From Casuarius casuarius (taxonomy: Eukaryota > Chordata > Aves > Casuariiformes > Casuariidae), in assembly GCA_003342895.1 (NCBI GenBank), contig PTFA01000010.1, positions 8,127,286 to 8,191,285 on the forward strand: a DNA stretch of 64,000 nucleotides, given 5' to 3'. Positions 1-13,500 of this stretch are shown here, in pieces. A program made the translations under genes and the position numbers. Below the pieces are notes generated by a model that was given only the letters and a program-made list of their open reading frames with translations, was not told where the DNA came from and ran no database searches. Each line of letters opens with the position of its first letter. The stretch's first letter is position 1.

Positions 1-3000
1 AAAAAAAACTCTTTGTGTTGATGGAAAGCTGTTCGATCCTAGGAAATAGCAGTTTGTGTTTTCAACTTCAATTCATTTTACTTGGCTTTAAATGGGAGAC
101 TGCTTCTGCCCCTTTTCCTTGCTGCAGCACAGAGCTAAGAGGAAGACATGCGCCTACAGGAAAAGCTCAATTTTACTTTAGTAAATAATGTATTGAGACC
201 TGGCAGGAATAACGAAGCAAGTGTGTGTAGATATGATTCATAAGCAACTTACAAGAAACAATCATTAAATATGTAATAATAGCACAGTGCTGGCAAAATG
301 AGACAACTAGATCAGTCAAAGATAGAGGATTTATAGACTAATGCCTTATGTCAAGTCCTTGAACTATGCTTTCTAGGTTGGCTCTCCAACAATCTCGTGT
401 TTGTGCTGGTAGTTCTGCCATATGGTGCCCACATTTTCCTCGGATCTGAAAATAAAAAGTCACCGTAAAAGCTCCAGTACAGGATGGGACAGGATGTTCT
501 ACAACCACCATTTCATATTTATCAGTGATTGCTGGGACCAGGGAGGAAGTGGTTATTGAAAAATGGGGTTGTCTGGGCTGCTGATCTCCACTTAGATTAC
601 AGTAGTGGTGGCAAAGTCTTTTTCAACAGGTTTGTGAGTCATCAGTAAACAAAAGAATTATAAAAAGACCTTGTTCTTCAGAGGGGTTTGTCTCCAGAGA
701 TAGCAGGGAGTGGGTCTGTGGATGTTAAACAGATTGCCTTCCTTGTAAAAATTAACAACGATTCTTCCTGTGTATTTTCTAGCAGTACCTGTTTCTGAGG
801 AACAGAAACTAAAACCCAGCTGGTATGGATCAATGGACTGTTAGCAAAGCTGTGGCCTCTTAATGTCTAATAGACATTAAAAACACATTCTTAAAAACAG
901 TTCCAGTTGTGTCTCTTTATATTAGCAAAAGTTGAAACTGTGCTTAAAAATGAGTCAAAGAACCTATGTATAAGCACTTGATTTTTTTGCTCTGGTTCCA
1001 GTAGGAAAGGCTTCATATCATTTGTGTACACTGTTTTCTTTCTACGTATGAGGCTTTCCAAATTCCACCTTATCAACTTTGAAAGACACAGCAAAAAGTC
1101 AGTATTAGTATTAGTTCATTACACTGATTTTAGTAAGCAGAACCTTCACCCTGCTGCTCTGGTGTCAAGAGTCCGGGCCCTGAGTGCCTCCCCCCCAAAG
1201 GGGTCTGGCTGCTGGTGTGCAAAGCTGGTGTGATTCGATGGAGCCATGTGGACTTGGATCAGCCCACTGAGAGAAAGTGCTGGCCCCCTTCATCCAGGAG
1301 CTGCATTTAACCTCAGGCACTTGCCCGTGGTCTTTGCCTAGGATGCATTCTGGTACTGCTGCTCTGCTCGCTCCTGCTGCCACTGCTCACCCCACCACTT
1401 TTTGTTCCTGCTTGACATCCATCCTTAGGCTGCTGTCTCATCACTCCCCACCCTGAGACATTGATTCAACCTTCTCACTGTTCCCTGGACTCCTGCTGCT
1501 ACCTCCTCCTTGTCCTCCTCCACTGCACATGACTAATGAGCCAAGGACACCATAGTAGCTTCATATTAATTTCCTTCCTGGCAAACCTCACCTCCACTGC
1601 TTATGCATCTCTCTAGTGAGGCTTGCCTTAGCACCTAGACATCAATGAGCATGACCACAGTTTTGTTTTCTAAAGTGATTTGAAATGAAAAATGAAACCT
1701 CACATTATGAGGGATAGAAAAGAGGGGGGAAAAAAAAGAGTTTGTCTAAAAAGAACAACCCAGCTGCCTAAGCGGGAACTGTGCCAGCACACTGGGGACG
1801 ACATCTTCAGAAGTGTTCTCTGACACAGTTATGACCCAACTGAGCTCTCCCATATTTAACAAGATAGGAATTGGACAGGACGCAGAACACGGAAAAGTGG
1901 ATCTGAATTTAGGACATGCCATACACCTTGCACACAGCAAGACAGAAAAGTGGCTATTGGTAAGTTTAACAGAAAGAAATAGTGGTACTGTATAATTTTA
2001 AGACTCCAAAAATACTGTTTTTAAAAGGAAATGTTTAATTCTTCCTCTTTTTTTCCCCTTCAGGAAAGCTGCATGCCTGAATGGTTTAGATAGGGATGAA
2101 CATTAAAAACAATGAGTAATCTATGCCAGTTAATCTACCCAACTGGGAGAGCCTGTGGCTGAAGCCAGGCATCTGAGTCTGCGCTAGACAGTCGGGATTT
2201 ATGTCAGCTGTCTCGGCTAGAGCTGCATCAGGACCTCAAAACGTTGCCTGATTTGAAGCGCATAGACTGAAGGCTCCCCACAGCAGCACAGATGGGGTGG
2301 TGGGGCTTGTGGACTGGGATTCCAAGCAGATGAATAATGCGAAGACAAATATGAGAAAAACTAAGCAGATGAGCATTGTGGCCACCTAGGTTTCATATGT
2401 GGGTTATCACCGAGCATGATGTAACTGGATCTTAGAAGGTTTTAATAATTATTGCAGGGGCTAAACAGGTATTTTGTGACTCATGAAAAGCCAGGAAAGA
2501 CAACTAAATAAAATGCTGTACTGGGATACCCTTCTGAGGTTTTGGGTAAAATGGCCACAGAATTTGTGCCTCACTCTGAAAGGCAGACACTCTGGAGCTT
2601 CTTTGAATAAACCCAGAGTTATCAGGTTAATTCGCTCAAAAAAACTGTTATTCAAGAAAAAAAGATAAGATCCTGTAAGATCTGAAAGGTAAGCTATGTT
2701 TTTGCCAGAAGTTCCAAGTAGCAGAAAAGCATATTTTCTTGATTATGCAGGTGCAGTCTCCAGGTTAAGCACATCTTTGGTAGTTCTAGCTAACCTATGA
2801 GGGCCTACCCATCCTTTGAATAGGATAACTAGGCTAATAAAACAGTCATATAGTGGTAATTCATCTATCTGATGTATAAAAGAAGTGCCTACGTGCACTA
2901 TGAGCCAAATTATCATTCCATTTATCTGTATGTTCATGGCTAGGGAATTTTGTGCATGTTTCTTTGGACTGTGCATATTATATCTGACTAGTTTTCATTG

Positions 3001-4240
3001 GGTTGGAAGTTATTTTGCTTTTCAGTTAGCACCTGCACATCCAAATCCTAGAGAGCTCACTAACTCTCCTGCCTCTACGTAGATTCCTTTCATGCTGCAA
3101 ATACTGAGGAGCAGTCCCTTTTCCAGTGTAGAAGTAACAAGCCCTGGAAAGGTATTACAGCTGAAAAGATATGGCACATAACATGGGCAGCAATAGCCCA
3201 GCTTAGACCTTGAAATGTACAATGTGGTCTGCTGAACAAAAAGTGAATTTGATATAGGCCTGAAAAAATACCAGATTAACTCTATAGGATCTATCAGACA
3301 TAGTGAAAGCTTGTCTAAAAGGCAGCATCTATCTTCTGCAGACTTCTTTGGAGTTAAGCACCTGCTTTGAAGTATCCACACTTTAAGTCCTAGCACATGT
3401 CATGTGATGCTGCACCAACAGCATTTGCTGGTTTCTGCATTAATCTCAACAATAGCTTTGTATATACATCTCAAAATATTTATATGACTATCTGGAAAAT
3501 ATCAGAAGTGAAAATACAAAGTTTCCCTTCCATTATGCATGTGTAAATCCATTGACTTTTGTGGTTTCAGAGCACACATTTTTAAAGACTCAGGTCTTAT
3601 GATTGTCCTTGAAATGACACAAGTACAATAATCCCTGATTTAGTTACGCTTTTGGGATGAGGCAGGGAAGAAATTTGCAGAAGTAAATTAAAAAAATGGT
3701 ACAACAAGATTATTACTTCCATTCATCCATGTAGAACATCCTGAGAGGATGACAAAAGGTCTTGGAAGGCCCATTAATTTAAAGCCTTACTAACTTTCTC
3801 AGTGCAAACATATATATGAATGGGGAAAAAAAAGAAAGGATGATGAGTGAATCAATGCTTGTAATTATCTTAAGTCTTCACAAACTTTTGTGCTGGTGCA
3901 ACATTTCATTTGTTTGTCAGAATCCCATGAGAAGTGAAAAATGCACCTGAAAGGAGCTGTTAAGCTCACAGACAGCTGCATAACTTGCTGGAGCATATAT
4001 GCTTCATAAAGATAGAGGGAGAAAACTCTGATGCCCCCTATTCCTACTGTACATTTAAAGTCAGAGACAAAACAAAATAATATGAGGGACTCAAAAAGTT
4101 CTACACCTGCAAGGCTTTAAAATATTGGGTACGGTTACAGAATTTTAGAGGTTTATAGGCCTCTACCTGGTGACGTTCTGGTTCAACAAATTATGCCATA
4201 TAACTAATGCAGTTTAAAACTTAAAGTGCCAGCTTAATGT
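1..4240. other. AT-rich non-coding stretch, no gene seen
   Basis: I find no exon, RNA gene or confident repeat here. Open frames are all short (the longest is 124 codons at 3022-3396, minus strand, with no recognisable motif). A slightly GC-richer, pyrimidine-biased patch lies at about 1140-1550, with several CTGCTG and CTCCTC runs. A short near-perfect palindrome at 860-880 is listed separately. The phrase around 3546-3570 (AATCCATTGACTTTTGTGG) resembles part of an old sauropsid interspersed repeat, but it is too short to call. Confidence 0.7.
860..880. repeat. Near-perfect palindrome, 10-bp arms
   Basis: The left arm TTAATGTCTA (860-869) is exactly complementary to the right arm TAGACATTAA (871-880), with one base between them. 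It could extrude as a tight hairpin in single-stranded DNA or RNA. No polymerase III signal or gene lies next to it, so I give it no function. It is one of three unusually long palindromes in the window. Confidence 0.9.
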
Positions 4241-4530
4241 CATGTTAGCAACCTAATTAAAAAGCTCATTTGTAATTACTCTGCAATTAATCAAGTATTT
4301 AGTTTTTTTTAAATTAATAAATTGACTTAAAGTTTAGCTTCTGATTTGTGAGCATTCCTACTCACAGCCAACATGTTTTCATTTGGTTTGCCCCAATTTA
4401 CCTTGGAAGTCAATTAATTTTGATTAAATTAAAGCCAATTTAATTTTAAGTGACAGCATCTATATGGGATCATAATGCAGTTTTAGCTTTAATACATTTT
4501 AATCCACTTTCAAAATCAGGTTAATTTGTA
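4241..4530. promoter_or_regulatory. Candidate conserved non-coding element, TAAT-rich
   Basis: This block holds about ten TAAT/ATTA cores, several as full homeodomain-type TAATTA or ATTAAT motifs: CTAATTAAA near 4253, GTAATTAC near 4272, CAATTAATC near 4284, ATTAATAA near 4313 and TCAATTAATTTTGATTAAAT near 4410. A TGACAG motif (MEIS/TALE type) lies near 4451, between further TAAT cores. Between the AT clusters are unique, non-repetitive stretches, as in developmental enhancers. AT-richness alone yields many such cores, so the call is tentative and rests on motif density only; conservation could not be tested. Confidence 0.3.
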
Positions 4531-6950
4531 TTTTTTTTACCTCGGGCTCCATGTAGGTAAACCCTAAATATGACACTAAAGGTATTTATGTAGAATCTAT
4601 GATCTTATCTTGGTTTTCCCTAAAGGAGCAAGGGATGCAGTATCAGAACACTTACTCTCAAGTTAGAGAAAGGCAGAGAAGGGAGATCTCTATGTCTGGT
4701 TTTGGCACAGAAGAGGAGCTATGTTTTCAGTGTCCTGCCTTTTATTTGCATCTAGCATTTTTTTCTCCTTGCAGCTGAAACCCCTGACAAAAGGGGAAGA
4801 ATGAAATGAGACAAAAAAGCATCTGCTCTGGATGGAATTGGGCCAGTCCAGTCAAGTTTAAAGACTCTGAATCATTTGAGGGGTATGAGACTGGCAATTT
4901 ACTAATGACTACAACTTATTAAAAAGGCATGAAAAGCTCTCTAATTATATATTTGGATGCTAAGTAGCCACTCTCAGCTTCAGAGACAGCATGACTTTCT
5001 CTTCCAGTCTTGTCCCAGACCACACGTTAAAGACAACAGACTTCATAAAAGATCAGACATTTTAGTCTCCAGGAAAAAATTCTTACTTAAGGCTTTAGGT
5101 TAGATGCTGGTTTAATGTTAAAGGCTAAAAAATTTTGGTCATCTTGCAGTACATGCATTTATAAATACATTGTAAGTCTCACAGTGCATTACATCTACAC
5201 AGTACATTAATTCCAACCACCTTTTCTACCCTAACAGGGTAAGATCACTGGATCACTAGTTTTATACATTTAGTTTTAAACAGTAAAAAACAGAAACAAA
5301 TCCTGAAAAGCTTAAGGTCACAACGTCAAACATTTAAAAGTTAGGAAATGCCAAAAATGATATTGACCACAGCCTTAATTCAGCTTCCTTTTGGGTATTA
5401 ATTATGATAGAGTCTTTAATTACATGATTATACACTCTTTTTTTTTTTTTTCCACAGGAACCCTGCCTCATTCAGTGCAAAAGTTCAATGGGGCTCAGTG
5501 CAGGGAAATCTATTTACAATTCTTATTATACAAATTACTCAGCGTCTTTATTTACTGCACATCATTTAAGCCAGCATGAAATAAAAAATTTTTCACTTCA
5601 TCATGAGATTTTTTTTTTTTAATACTGTATCAACCTAGTGTTGGACTACTGTTGGACATTTTTGAATTTATCTTTAAAAAACACCCTTGAAAGATGACAT
5701 TAGTACTATCATAAGTCCCAGTTTTCCAGATCTTATCCTTTCTGCCCTGAATCCATGGAGAAAGGCCAATATTTTCTGGAAGTGTTGGGTTTATTGTGTA
5801 TGCATTGTACAGCCGAGTTGCACAAAATTGCACATTGCACAAAGTCCAGTATAACCCGCATGCACTGGATTTGCAGTTTGTGAGCAAACCATCTGCCCAG
5901 CACACAGCTATAAACTAGCACTTTTCAGACATATTCACCTCTAAGCTGAAGCACAGGGGCCCTTCACATAGTGCACTTATTTTCTGTTTTACTGGAAAGG
6001 AAATAAAGTACAGATATTAATGCTGTTGTCAGAAGACAACAGTCTATTAAGCACACTGCTGCTGGTTACAAAATTTAAAATACAAAAAACCCCCCACCAA
6101 GCAAGCACCCAATGAACATCAGCAAATGACTGTGCAGCAAGCGTTAAACATAATGTAAATATAAAAAAAAAAGAAAAAGAAAAAACACACACAAGCAAAA
6201 TAAAGCTGCATGATGGCTTCATGAGTACTATACACCCACTTTTTTTGCTATAGCAACACTCAGATAACAGTAACTCCTTATAAGGACTACTAACGCTGTG
6301 TGTAAAACTCATATGAACCTATTCTGCTCTTTGTATGGACATGTGCAGAAAAGTGGTGCACTTTCAGGAAAGTCAGAGAGAGAAGGTTTGCCACTAAAAA
6401 GCAAGTTTTCTATGGCCAGTTGCACATATGAGTAGGGCCCAAAGCACAACCAACAGTTATCTTTCCAGATTCCTTCTGTGATCAGTGGAGACGGGACTTT
6501 CCAGGGAATGGTTCATCGCACCTGTTTTGGCTGAAGTGCAGGCTACAGCCAGCTAAACCGTATGGAGCACAGTTTGCGTAAGTTGACTACAGTCAGTGAA
6601 GTTAGAATTTGGCCAAAATGACGATTCTGAAGAGTCTTTGTGGTTTTTTTTTTCCAAACTGCAGATTACTGATTGCCTAAATTTCTCATTATCCAGAAGC
6701 CCGCACCTCTCCTGCTACTGCAATTCCGTTCACGAGGAAGCAGGTCACAGTGTGACCCGCCAAGTTATTTGATGCAATATCTTCGTGTATGTTTAAAGTC
6801 TCCCACCAAATGCAGAGCCAGCAGCACTTACATCCTGAGGTGCAATCCTGCAATGGTGGCTGCACTGCTACATGCAGTCATTTAAAGGTATCTGGCAAGG
6901 GTTGCATTTGTGACAATTTGTGTTATCCTCTTCCTTCTATAATACAGCCT
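4531..6950. other. Non-coding stretch, no gene seen
   Basis: AT-rich sequence with short homopolymers (T runs near 5440 and 5608, an A-rich run near 6163-6187). An exact octamer ATTTGCAT lies at 4744-4751 and an exact consensus kappa-B decamer GGGACTTTCC at 6493-6502; single sites like these occur by chance. A small hairpin with 8-bp arms (CTGTTGTC and GACAACAG, loop AGAA) lies at 6023-6042. I recognise no coding exon or confident interspersed repeat. Confidence 0.65.
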
Positions 6951-6952
6951 CA

Positions 6953-7070
6953 AAGTCATAGGAACAGAGGCCTGGCAAGGACTTTCTGAGTAACTGAGTC
7001 CTTCCTTGACACAGAGGCATCCATGTTGTGTAAACACAACAGATCTAATTACAATATTGAGAAAGGATTG
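6953..7070 (-). mobile_element. Probable CR1-like LINE 3' end fragment (degraded)
   Basis: The phrase beginning TCATAGGAACAGAGGCCTGG near 6957, followed by AAGGACTTTCTGAGTAACTG, has the word order of the reverse complement of sauropsid CR1 3' ends: the TCATAG tail unit, then a GG-TGGAAGGGACCT-like block, then a TC-TAGTCC-like block. The match is imperfect and by eye only. No reverse transcriptase frame remains. If right, this is a short, 5'-truncated, old insertion of the usual CR1 type. Confidence 0.4.
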
Positions 7071-10000
7071 CTCTACACAGAAATAAGAGCCTTTAATGCT
7101 TCCCCCTCCCCACCCTTCAAGGACTCATGCAGCCTTTTGCCTTTCTCACAGAGATGACTTGGAAGCTAGAAAAGGAAGAGTAGATGGTTAACAGGCAGGC
7201 AGTACTTCTCTATGTCAGAAAAACTGTCATTGAAATCAGGTTGTTTTGCACACAATTCACAGACATTCTCATTTTTCACAGAAAATCTAAACCTTGTCAA
7301 CCATAGGAGACACACCGTATGGAGGCAGAGAGATGAGATGGAGGGAGATTTCCTACTTATTGCCTCTCTGAAGAGAGAAGTCATATAAGAAAGGCCTCAA
7401 GTCATTCATACATGGCCAGAGAGAGTTCGAAGACATTTTCTGGAGAATGCTTCAATAAACTTGAACCGAAGCCACATACTATTAAACCAACACAGGCATA
7501 AACACGAAGTTCTGTTTCAGCTGATAGAAGGACAATGAAGAAATAATAGTACAACTCACAAGTGTTGTAGGGAAAAAGGGTAAAGATTATAAAGGTATTT
7601 TTGTTCTTGGCTGACACTTCTATCAACCCAGGCCAAAAATCACAAGGAAAAGAATAGCTGCTTTCCTTTATCCACATAAAAGGATTCTATGCTTAGCAGC
7701 GCTTAAGAAAAATGATCAGATCGTGATTATATAACCCTAGCATGAACCCGGTGACCAGCATAGTCATGTCAAATTAGGATGCATTATTCAAGCAATAGGG
7801 AAGGATGAAAGTGTTTACTATCAGACATAAAAACCCTGCACTTCCCTTTCTTCTAACCTGTTCTCTTCGTTTTCCTTGCCTTTCCTGACTATGTTGGTGG
7901 GCTGGCTGCCTTACTGTACCAGCTCTCCTTCAAAAACAGAAATTATCAGGAACAGATGGTGAGGGTAACTGAAAAGGAAAAGAAAGACATCCAGTCTTTA
8001 TTTCCCCCATCTGCCTTTACCAAAGCCTTCCACCTTCTTCCCCTGATAGGAAGCTGGTTCCTCTTCCTTGAATCTCTGGGCATTCATTCCTCTTTTTCTG
8101 TCGTACCACTCTCCCCGATCTCTCTTTATGCCAGCGGCTCTTCACTCTCTCTTTCTTTACCACCTTTTCTTATTTCTCTGCACAGCATTGCGGCCATCAA
8201 TGTCTAGACCACACCTTGTCACTCTTTTGTTTTTGAAAAATGAATAGACTACAATGTGAAAGAAATAGATGCCACAGAGTTGCAGATATGAAACACAATT
8301 TCAGGTGAAAGCAGTCAGAAGCAGTTTGATAGAGTTTAACTACCATCAGTTGGTATAATGTAAAACAACTATTATGTTACACAAGCATATTAGGTGCACA
8401 GCCATTCATACTGTCTAACAATTACTGACCATATCATGACAGCTAGTATGTTTAATTTTGTAATCATTTTACAGCTTTGGAAAACAACAAAATCAGAATT
8501 GAAGCCCCCAAACCGTACAAAAACATAATGTCAAAGCCAGCTTTGGTATTAGTAGGAGGACCACCACGGAAATGGTTTACATCCCATATGAGTTTACCTT
8601 ACACAGTTTTTAGCCTCCATGGAAAGGTCACAGTTAAGAGTTTGGAAAGTCCAGTCAAACATTTTTCTCAATAGTTAATTCCTCTATCAAGGCAGTTTAG
8701 ATCTTCTTTGTCTTTTTATCAATCAATCAGTAATAATGAAATACAGAAAAAAAGATAGCTATCTGTATAATATGGAATTACATGTGGACACATGTTTGCA
8801 GGTATTCATAGATTCAGACACACATAGAGGAAAACTTCCTTTTCAGGTACTTTCTGTAGTAACTACTTGCCAGTAAAACTAAGCTTTTCAGGCCCTGGAT
8901 AAGTATGCTACTGAAATAATGTGATTACCTAGTTCCAGAATTGAGGTAAGAAACTCTTCGCTTCACAGGCCAATTCCCTCTTGGATACCTTTAGAAGATG
9001 CACTGGCCTGTCCTTCAGGCTAGAAGTCACATAATAAAATTGCACGCTTTTGGAGGAACTGCACAGGTACCAAACGTTGTTTGTTAGAGCCCAGGGCTAA
9101 GCTAGCTTGAACCAGATGAGATGCTGATGCAGAGCAGTGGCTCGTAAGGCAGGGAGTAAAACTAAGGTGCTCACGCACACTCACACAGAGCTTCAAGATT
9201 TCTAGTGTGACTTTTCAAAAATGCAGGAAAAAGAGCAGGAAGGGGTTTAACCTGTGATAGGTTTAACATATGAAGTTACTATTTTATCCAGTAACATGGT
9301 ACTTGTGCTTAAAGTCCTTAAATAATATGGTAAATTGGGGACATCCTGTTACTAGAGATCTGAATAAGAATATGACAATACGATCTTAGCTTTTCATTGC
9401 AAATGGTCTTATTTCATGCTTATTTGTTTGTTAGAAATAATATACCCAGGAATCAGAACCATCAAACCCAGAAAACTATTGCTAGGAGGAAACGGCATTC
9501 ATTCTACCTATCCTCCACACTAATTCATGCACTCACCTTAACTATCCAGCTTCTCCCCATGTAGCCATTAGGGAAAGAAAAGAGTTCCTTCAGAGGGTGA
9601 TGTGGAGCACTCAGCTTAGGTTCCTGCTCAAAATAACTCTGTAGAGGGGCATCCCTCTCTCTCCTTTGGCTCTGGCACAGGCCTACGTTGCTAACTCCTG
9701 CACCCTCCCTGTTGGCACATCACCTCTTTTTCCAGAAGAAAGCGGTCCCCTCTCACCTCTGAACATGAAATTGTTACTTTGAGAGGAAACATACCTTCCC
9801 CTGAATTACTCAGAACCTTTTCTTTATTATTGCACACCACCATTTAACATTTCAAGATCTACTTCTGTTTACAACAGCAGCAGAAATTGGCAACTGTTCC
9901 TCAGCATAGAAATAGTCCGAGTTATCTGCTTAAAAGACATCTCTTTTACATGAGGGCTTTTGTTTTCATTCTCATTTCTTTTGTAGAAGATCTTTGCACG

Positions 10001-10260
10001 GCCTCCATCACACAGTACACTTCTGCAGCCAATTATTTCAGAATGAAATCACATCCCACCAGTGGCAGAAGGCAGTGCAATTTCAAGGACTGAGCCTGAG
10101 TGTTTTTTAGCTGGAGAAGGAGCCCATTATTGGCTAACTCCAAAGTAAATCTTGCACACCATCTCACCCTTCTCCCTCCTACCATCCTTTTTTTTGTTCT
10201 TCCAATGCTTTTCTTGGCATTCCCTGACATTCCAGCAGACTGACAGCTGAGCAGCACCTC
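7071..10260. other. Non-coding stretch, no gene seen
   Basis: Mixed AT-rich sequence. A pyrimidine-biased segment lies at about 7990-8175 (many CTCTTC and TTTCTT words) and holds an 83-codon open frame with low-complexity Ser/Leu/Pro content, which I read as a composition effect. Nothing between 8180 and 10260 resembles an exon, an RNA gene or a repeat family I know. Confidence 0.65.
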
Positions 10261-10580
10261 ACTAATGTATTACCTGATTACATTAAGTACTTTCACATGT
10301 GGAATTTTGCACATCCAGTATTCAGCCAGTGACAGAAACAAATAGGGTATTAATTAGCAACACAGTGATTAAAGACTTACGATTCCGACATTTGTAATAA
10401 ATGATTCAAAGATAGTGTCCTTGCATCAGGGATCTGTAAATCAGGGTGCTTGCAAAATGAGCTCTGCTCTTTCTCAGCTCATTGCTGTTCCCTGATTGCT
10501 AACGAGGTTAACAAGGCAGAGCTGATGCATTTGAATCAATCCTTACTTTTTCAGAGGACTTAATGAATCATGAGCAGACC
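10261..10580. promoter_or_regulatory. Candidate conserved non-coding element
   Basis: A non-repetitive block of even base composition without microsatellites. It packs many developmental factor-like words: CTGATTACATTAAG near 10274, TATTAATTAGC near 10347, GTGATTAAAG near 10365, GAGGTTAACAAGG near 10505, GATGCATTTGAATC near 10524 and AATGAATCATG near 10563. The texture is that of vertebrate enhancers in gene deserts. There is no alignment behind this and no reading frame. It could simply be unique spacer DNA. Confidence 0.25.
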
Positions 10581-13500
10581 ATTCATACCATGTGTTTTTC
10601 AGCAATAAGGGGAACTTGATTAAGCAGTTTACTTACTGCATAGTATATGAAAGTCACAGTATATCAGAGGAAACCCAATCAGTTATGTGAGAAATGTTTT
10701 TATTTCCCTCTCAACGTCCATTTTGATTATCCCATTATGTTTCACCACACTTTGTCTAACTCAGCAATTTGCTTCTAGATCATTTCATTCTTTCTTTTTT
10801 GCCTACCATTAAAAAATTGCAACAGGTCAGATGGAAATTCCTTCTCCAATACACCTTCAGTTTCAAAGATGAAGTCGATTAAAATGTCGTATATGTAACA
10901 AAGATATTGGCATTCAGTCAAAATCTGACAAATTAGTTATGGCTTGTCTAATCCACATTCATCTATAAAACATGATTTACCAAATATATACATCTAACAA
11001 AGGGTATTAGATTTCTTATTGAATTCCCTCCATTTGACACTGTCATAATATGCAAACATATATGGATTTCATTTTTTCATTTCCTTCACAATAGAATATT
11101 TCAGCTTGTTAATGCATACACAAATCCTGGTAATCCTGGAAGCTGCTTGAACTTTATTTTTCTTTCAAATTATATTTTCTGCAATTTTTTCCCAGTTTTC
11201 TTTATGTTACACAGTTTTGGTGCATGGATTTACAAGAGCAGGCACATAATGAAGCATATTGTCTCAAAGAAAATGGTGGAAATAGGCAAAAGACCAGGAT
11301 TGTAAAGAGATATTTTTAAAATCAAAGCTGTTACCATCCCAGTGTTTCTCAGAGTTCCCTGGAGAAATGGCTAAAAAGTGGCTCCCCATCATGCCAACAA
11401 AGGTAAACTTGGCAATGACAATTATGGAGAAGAATTTCAGAAAAAAAAGTTTCCAGTGCTTCTGCCATGTGAAGACTGCATGAATCCTAGAATAGTAACG
11501 CTGCAGAAATGCAAATACCTTTGAAGGCAAAACTAAAGACAGACTGGATATGCATCTGTTAGGATCACTCTCAGATTGGTGTCCTATGTACAGTGGAAAT
11601 ATGAAACACAGTCTGTGACATTAAAGGGATCAAATAGTGATGCTTAATCCTATGGAACAGGCGGAGACTGTTTTTACACTGTCTTGAACCTTCACGGCTT
11701 TTGTTAAGGTCTTGACCTTTATCTTGTTATAAAAAAGTTTGTTAATCGAAGGCATCTTTTTTTTCTCTGTATTTATTATATTAAACTAGCTACATATTAG
11801 TTTCCCTGTCAGGTTATATCAGAACCAAGAATGTGTGACAAGGAGAACGTGCCTCTTTTCCCCCAAACTTCTGGTCTTTTTCAGTGCTACTAATTTTCAA
11901 AAGAAACAATAATGATCACACCTCACTATTTTTTAAGATAAACCATGCCTGAAAACTGTTTCCCCTCTTGGAACAGACAGCATATGTCTGATGCCGGGAC
12001 CCCGAATAGCCCAGAAAATATGGGGTTTTGTGTAAAACAAAAGGAGAAACAATAATTGTAGTGGTCATTTGGAGAAATCTATGGATGGCAGCTTACACAT
12101 TTGGGTTAATATTAGAAAGTCAGCTACAAAAATCGCTATAGCACAGAACACATCTAGCTGTCTCCATTTCTAACGACAGGGCCCCAAGCATGTACATACC
12201 ACACCAAAAACAATGGAAGGCATTTAGAGTTAACAATTGTACTTCAGCTAAACAATTGGTTTGCTAAGGAAGTTGACTAAGCCTTAAGATAACTCCTTGC
12301 TCCAAACACCTCTTCAGAAGGCAGATGTCTGGCAAATAGAAAATTCCTAGATGCAAAATAACCAGGCCAGAAGCTACAAGAGAGGAAAGAAAGGGGGCAA
12401 GGAGCACAGGGATTTTCTATGAGGAAGGCAGGGGAGCTTGGTTTACACAAGGTATCTGCCACAGTTAAGCTTAGCCAGAACATATCTGTAGTTCAGAAGT
12501 CAAGAGTGAGCTGCAGAATAAATATAATGTGCAATCTTTATCCAGAAAATGCTGACGAGCAGTGAGGAGAATGAAGGAAGCATCCTCTCCAGTTCGCTAT
12601 TTTTATGCCACAGAGAAAGCACAGTGATATTTCAGATCCCAAGCATAGTCTGTCTGCTCATTGCCAGCTATGGCCAGACAGGTGTCACTAAGGAGGGATA
12701 CTAGCCAGAGCAGCCATACACTTGTGCTTCTGGAAGAAGACATGCTCAAGCTCCTGGGGTCACTTGGAGTTCAAATTAGCTTGGAAATCTAAGACAAACT
12801 GTCCTAGGTTGCAAGTGCCTATTTCCAGGAAATGGTGACAGAGGGGAGAATCTGTCTAGGAAATGTGCCTGAAAAGCCAAGGAAAGAGCAAGTGCTAAAA
12901 ACCTAATGTACATCACAGGAGCTGAGGGCAGTGGTCTGTCCCTGATGGCACTGGTACCAAAGAGTGATGATTTTGAATCCCAAGCAGCAAAGCCAAGGCA
13001 ATTTAGGAGCTGTGAGTTGTGATGCCTTGAGAGAGGTATGTGAGAAGCAGCTGCTCCCATTCCTTTGATCTTGGTGCCGGTGGACCTGAGAATTTCTTGC
13101 CTACCATGGAATGGTTCCATAAGTGCTGACAAAACTTTGTCTTTTTGAGACACAATACCACCAAGTTCCCGCTGAATTCCTACCTGCAGCACTAATCTCT
13201 AATATGAGAAAGGAAAATATAACCTGGCACACCCATGTTTGACATGGTTAGAGTGGGTAGGCCTGGGACCCACCAGCTTGGTGAGTGGCCAGAAAAGGAA
13301 GCTGGGTCAGCCCTGCATCAACTTTGTCTTGCTTGTTCTTCAGCAAAAGTAAATCACTTTCTCCATCTCCCTCGAGCTGCGTGTTCCCAATAGTTTCCTT
13401 CCTGTGACTCTTTTCCCCTTGGGTGGCAATGTAATATGCTCAACAATGCTTTCTGCTCCATTTGGTGCTTCTTCTACCTACTCTCCAGCCCTTTCCTTCT

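Noticed and set aside
6493..6502. Exact kappa-B decamer GGGACTTTCC
   Set aside because: A single degenerate-class site is expected by chance at this length; no clustered partner sites are visible.
12776..13192. 138-codon minus-strand open frame
   Set aside because: No recognisable domain, no codon or splice evidence, and length within what chance gives in a 64-kb window with locally higher GC.
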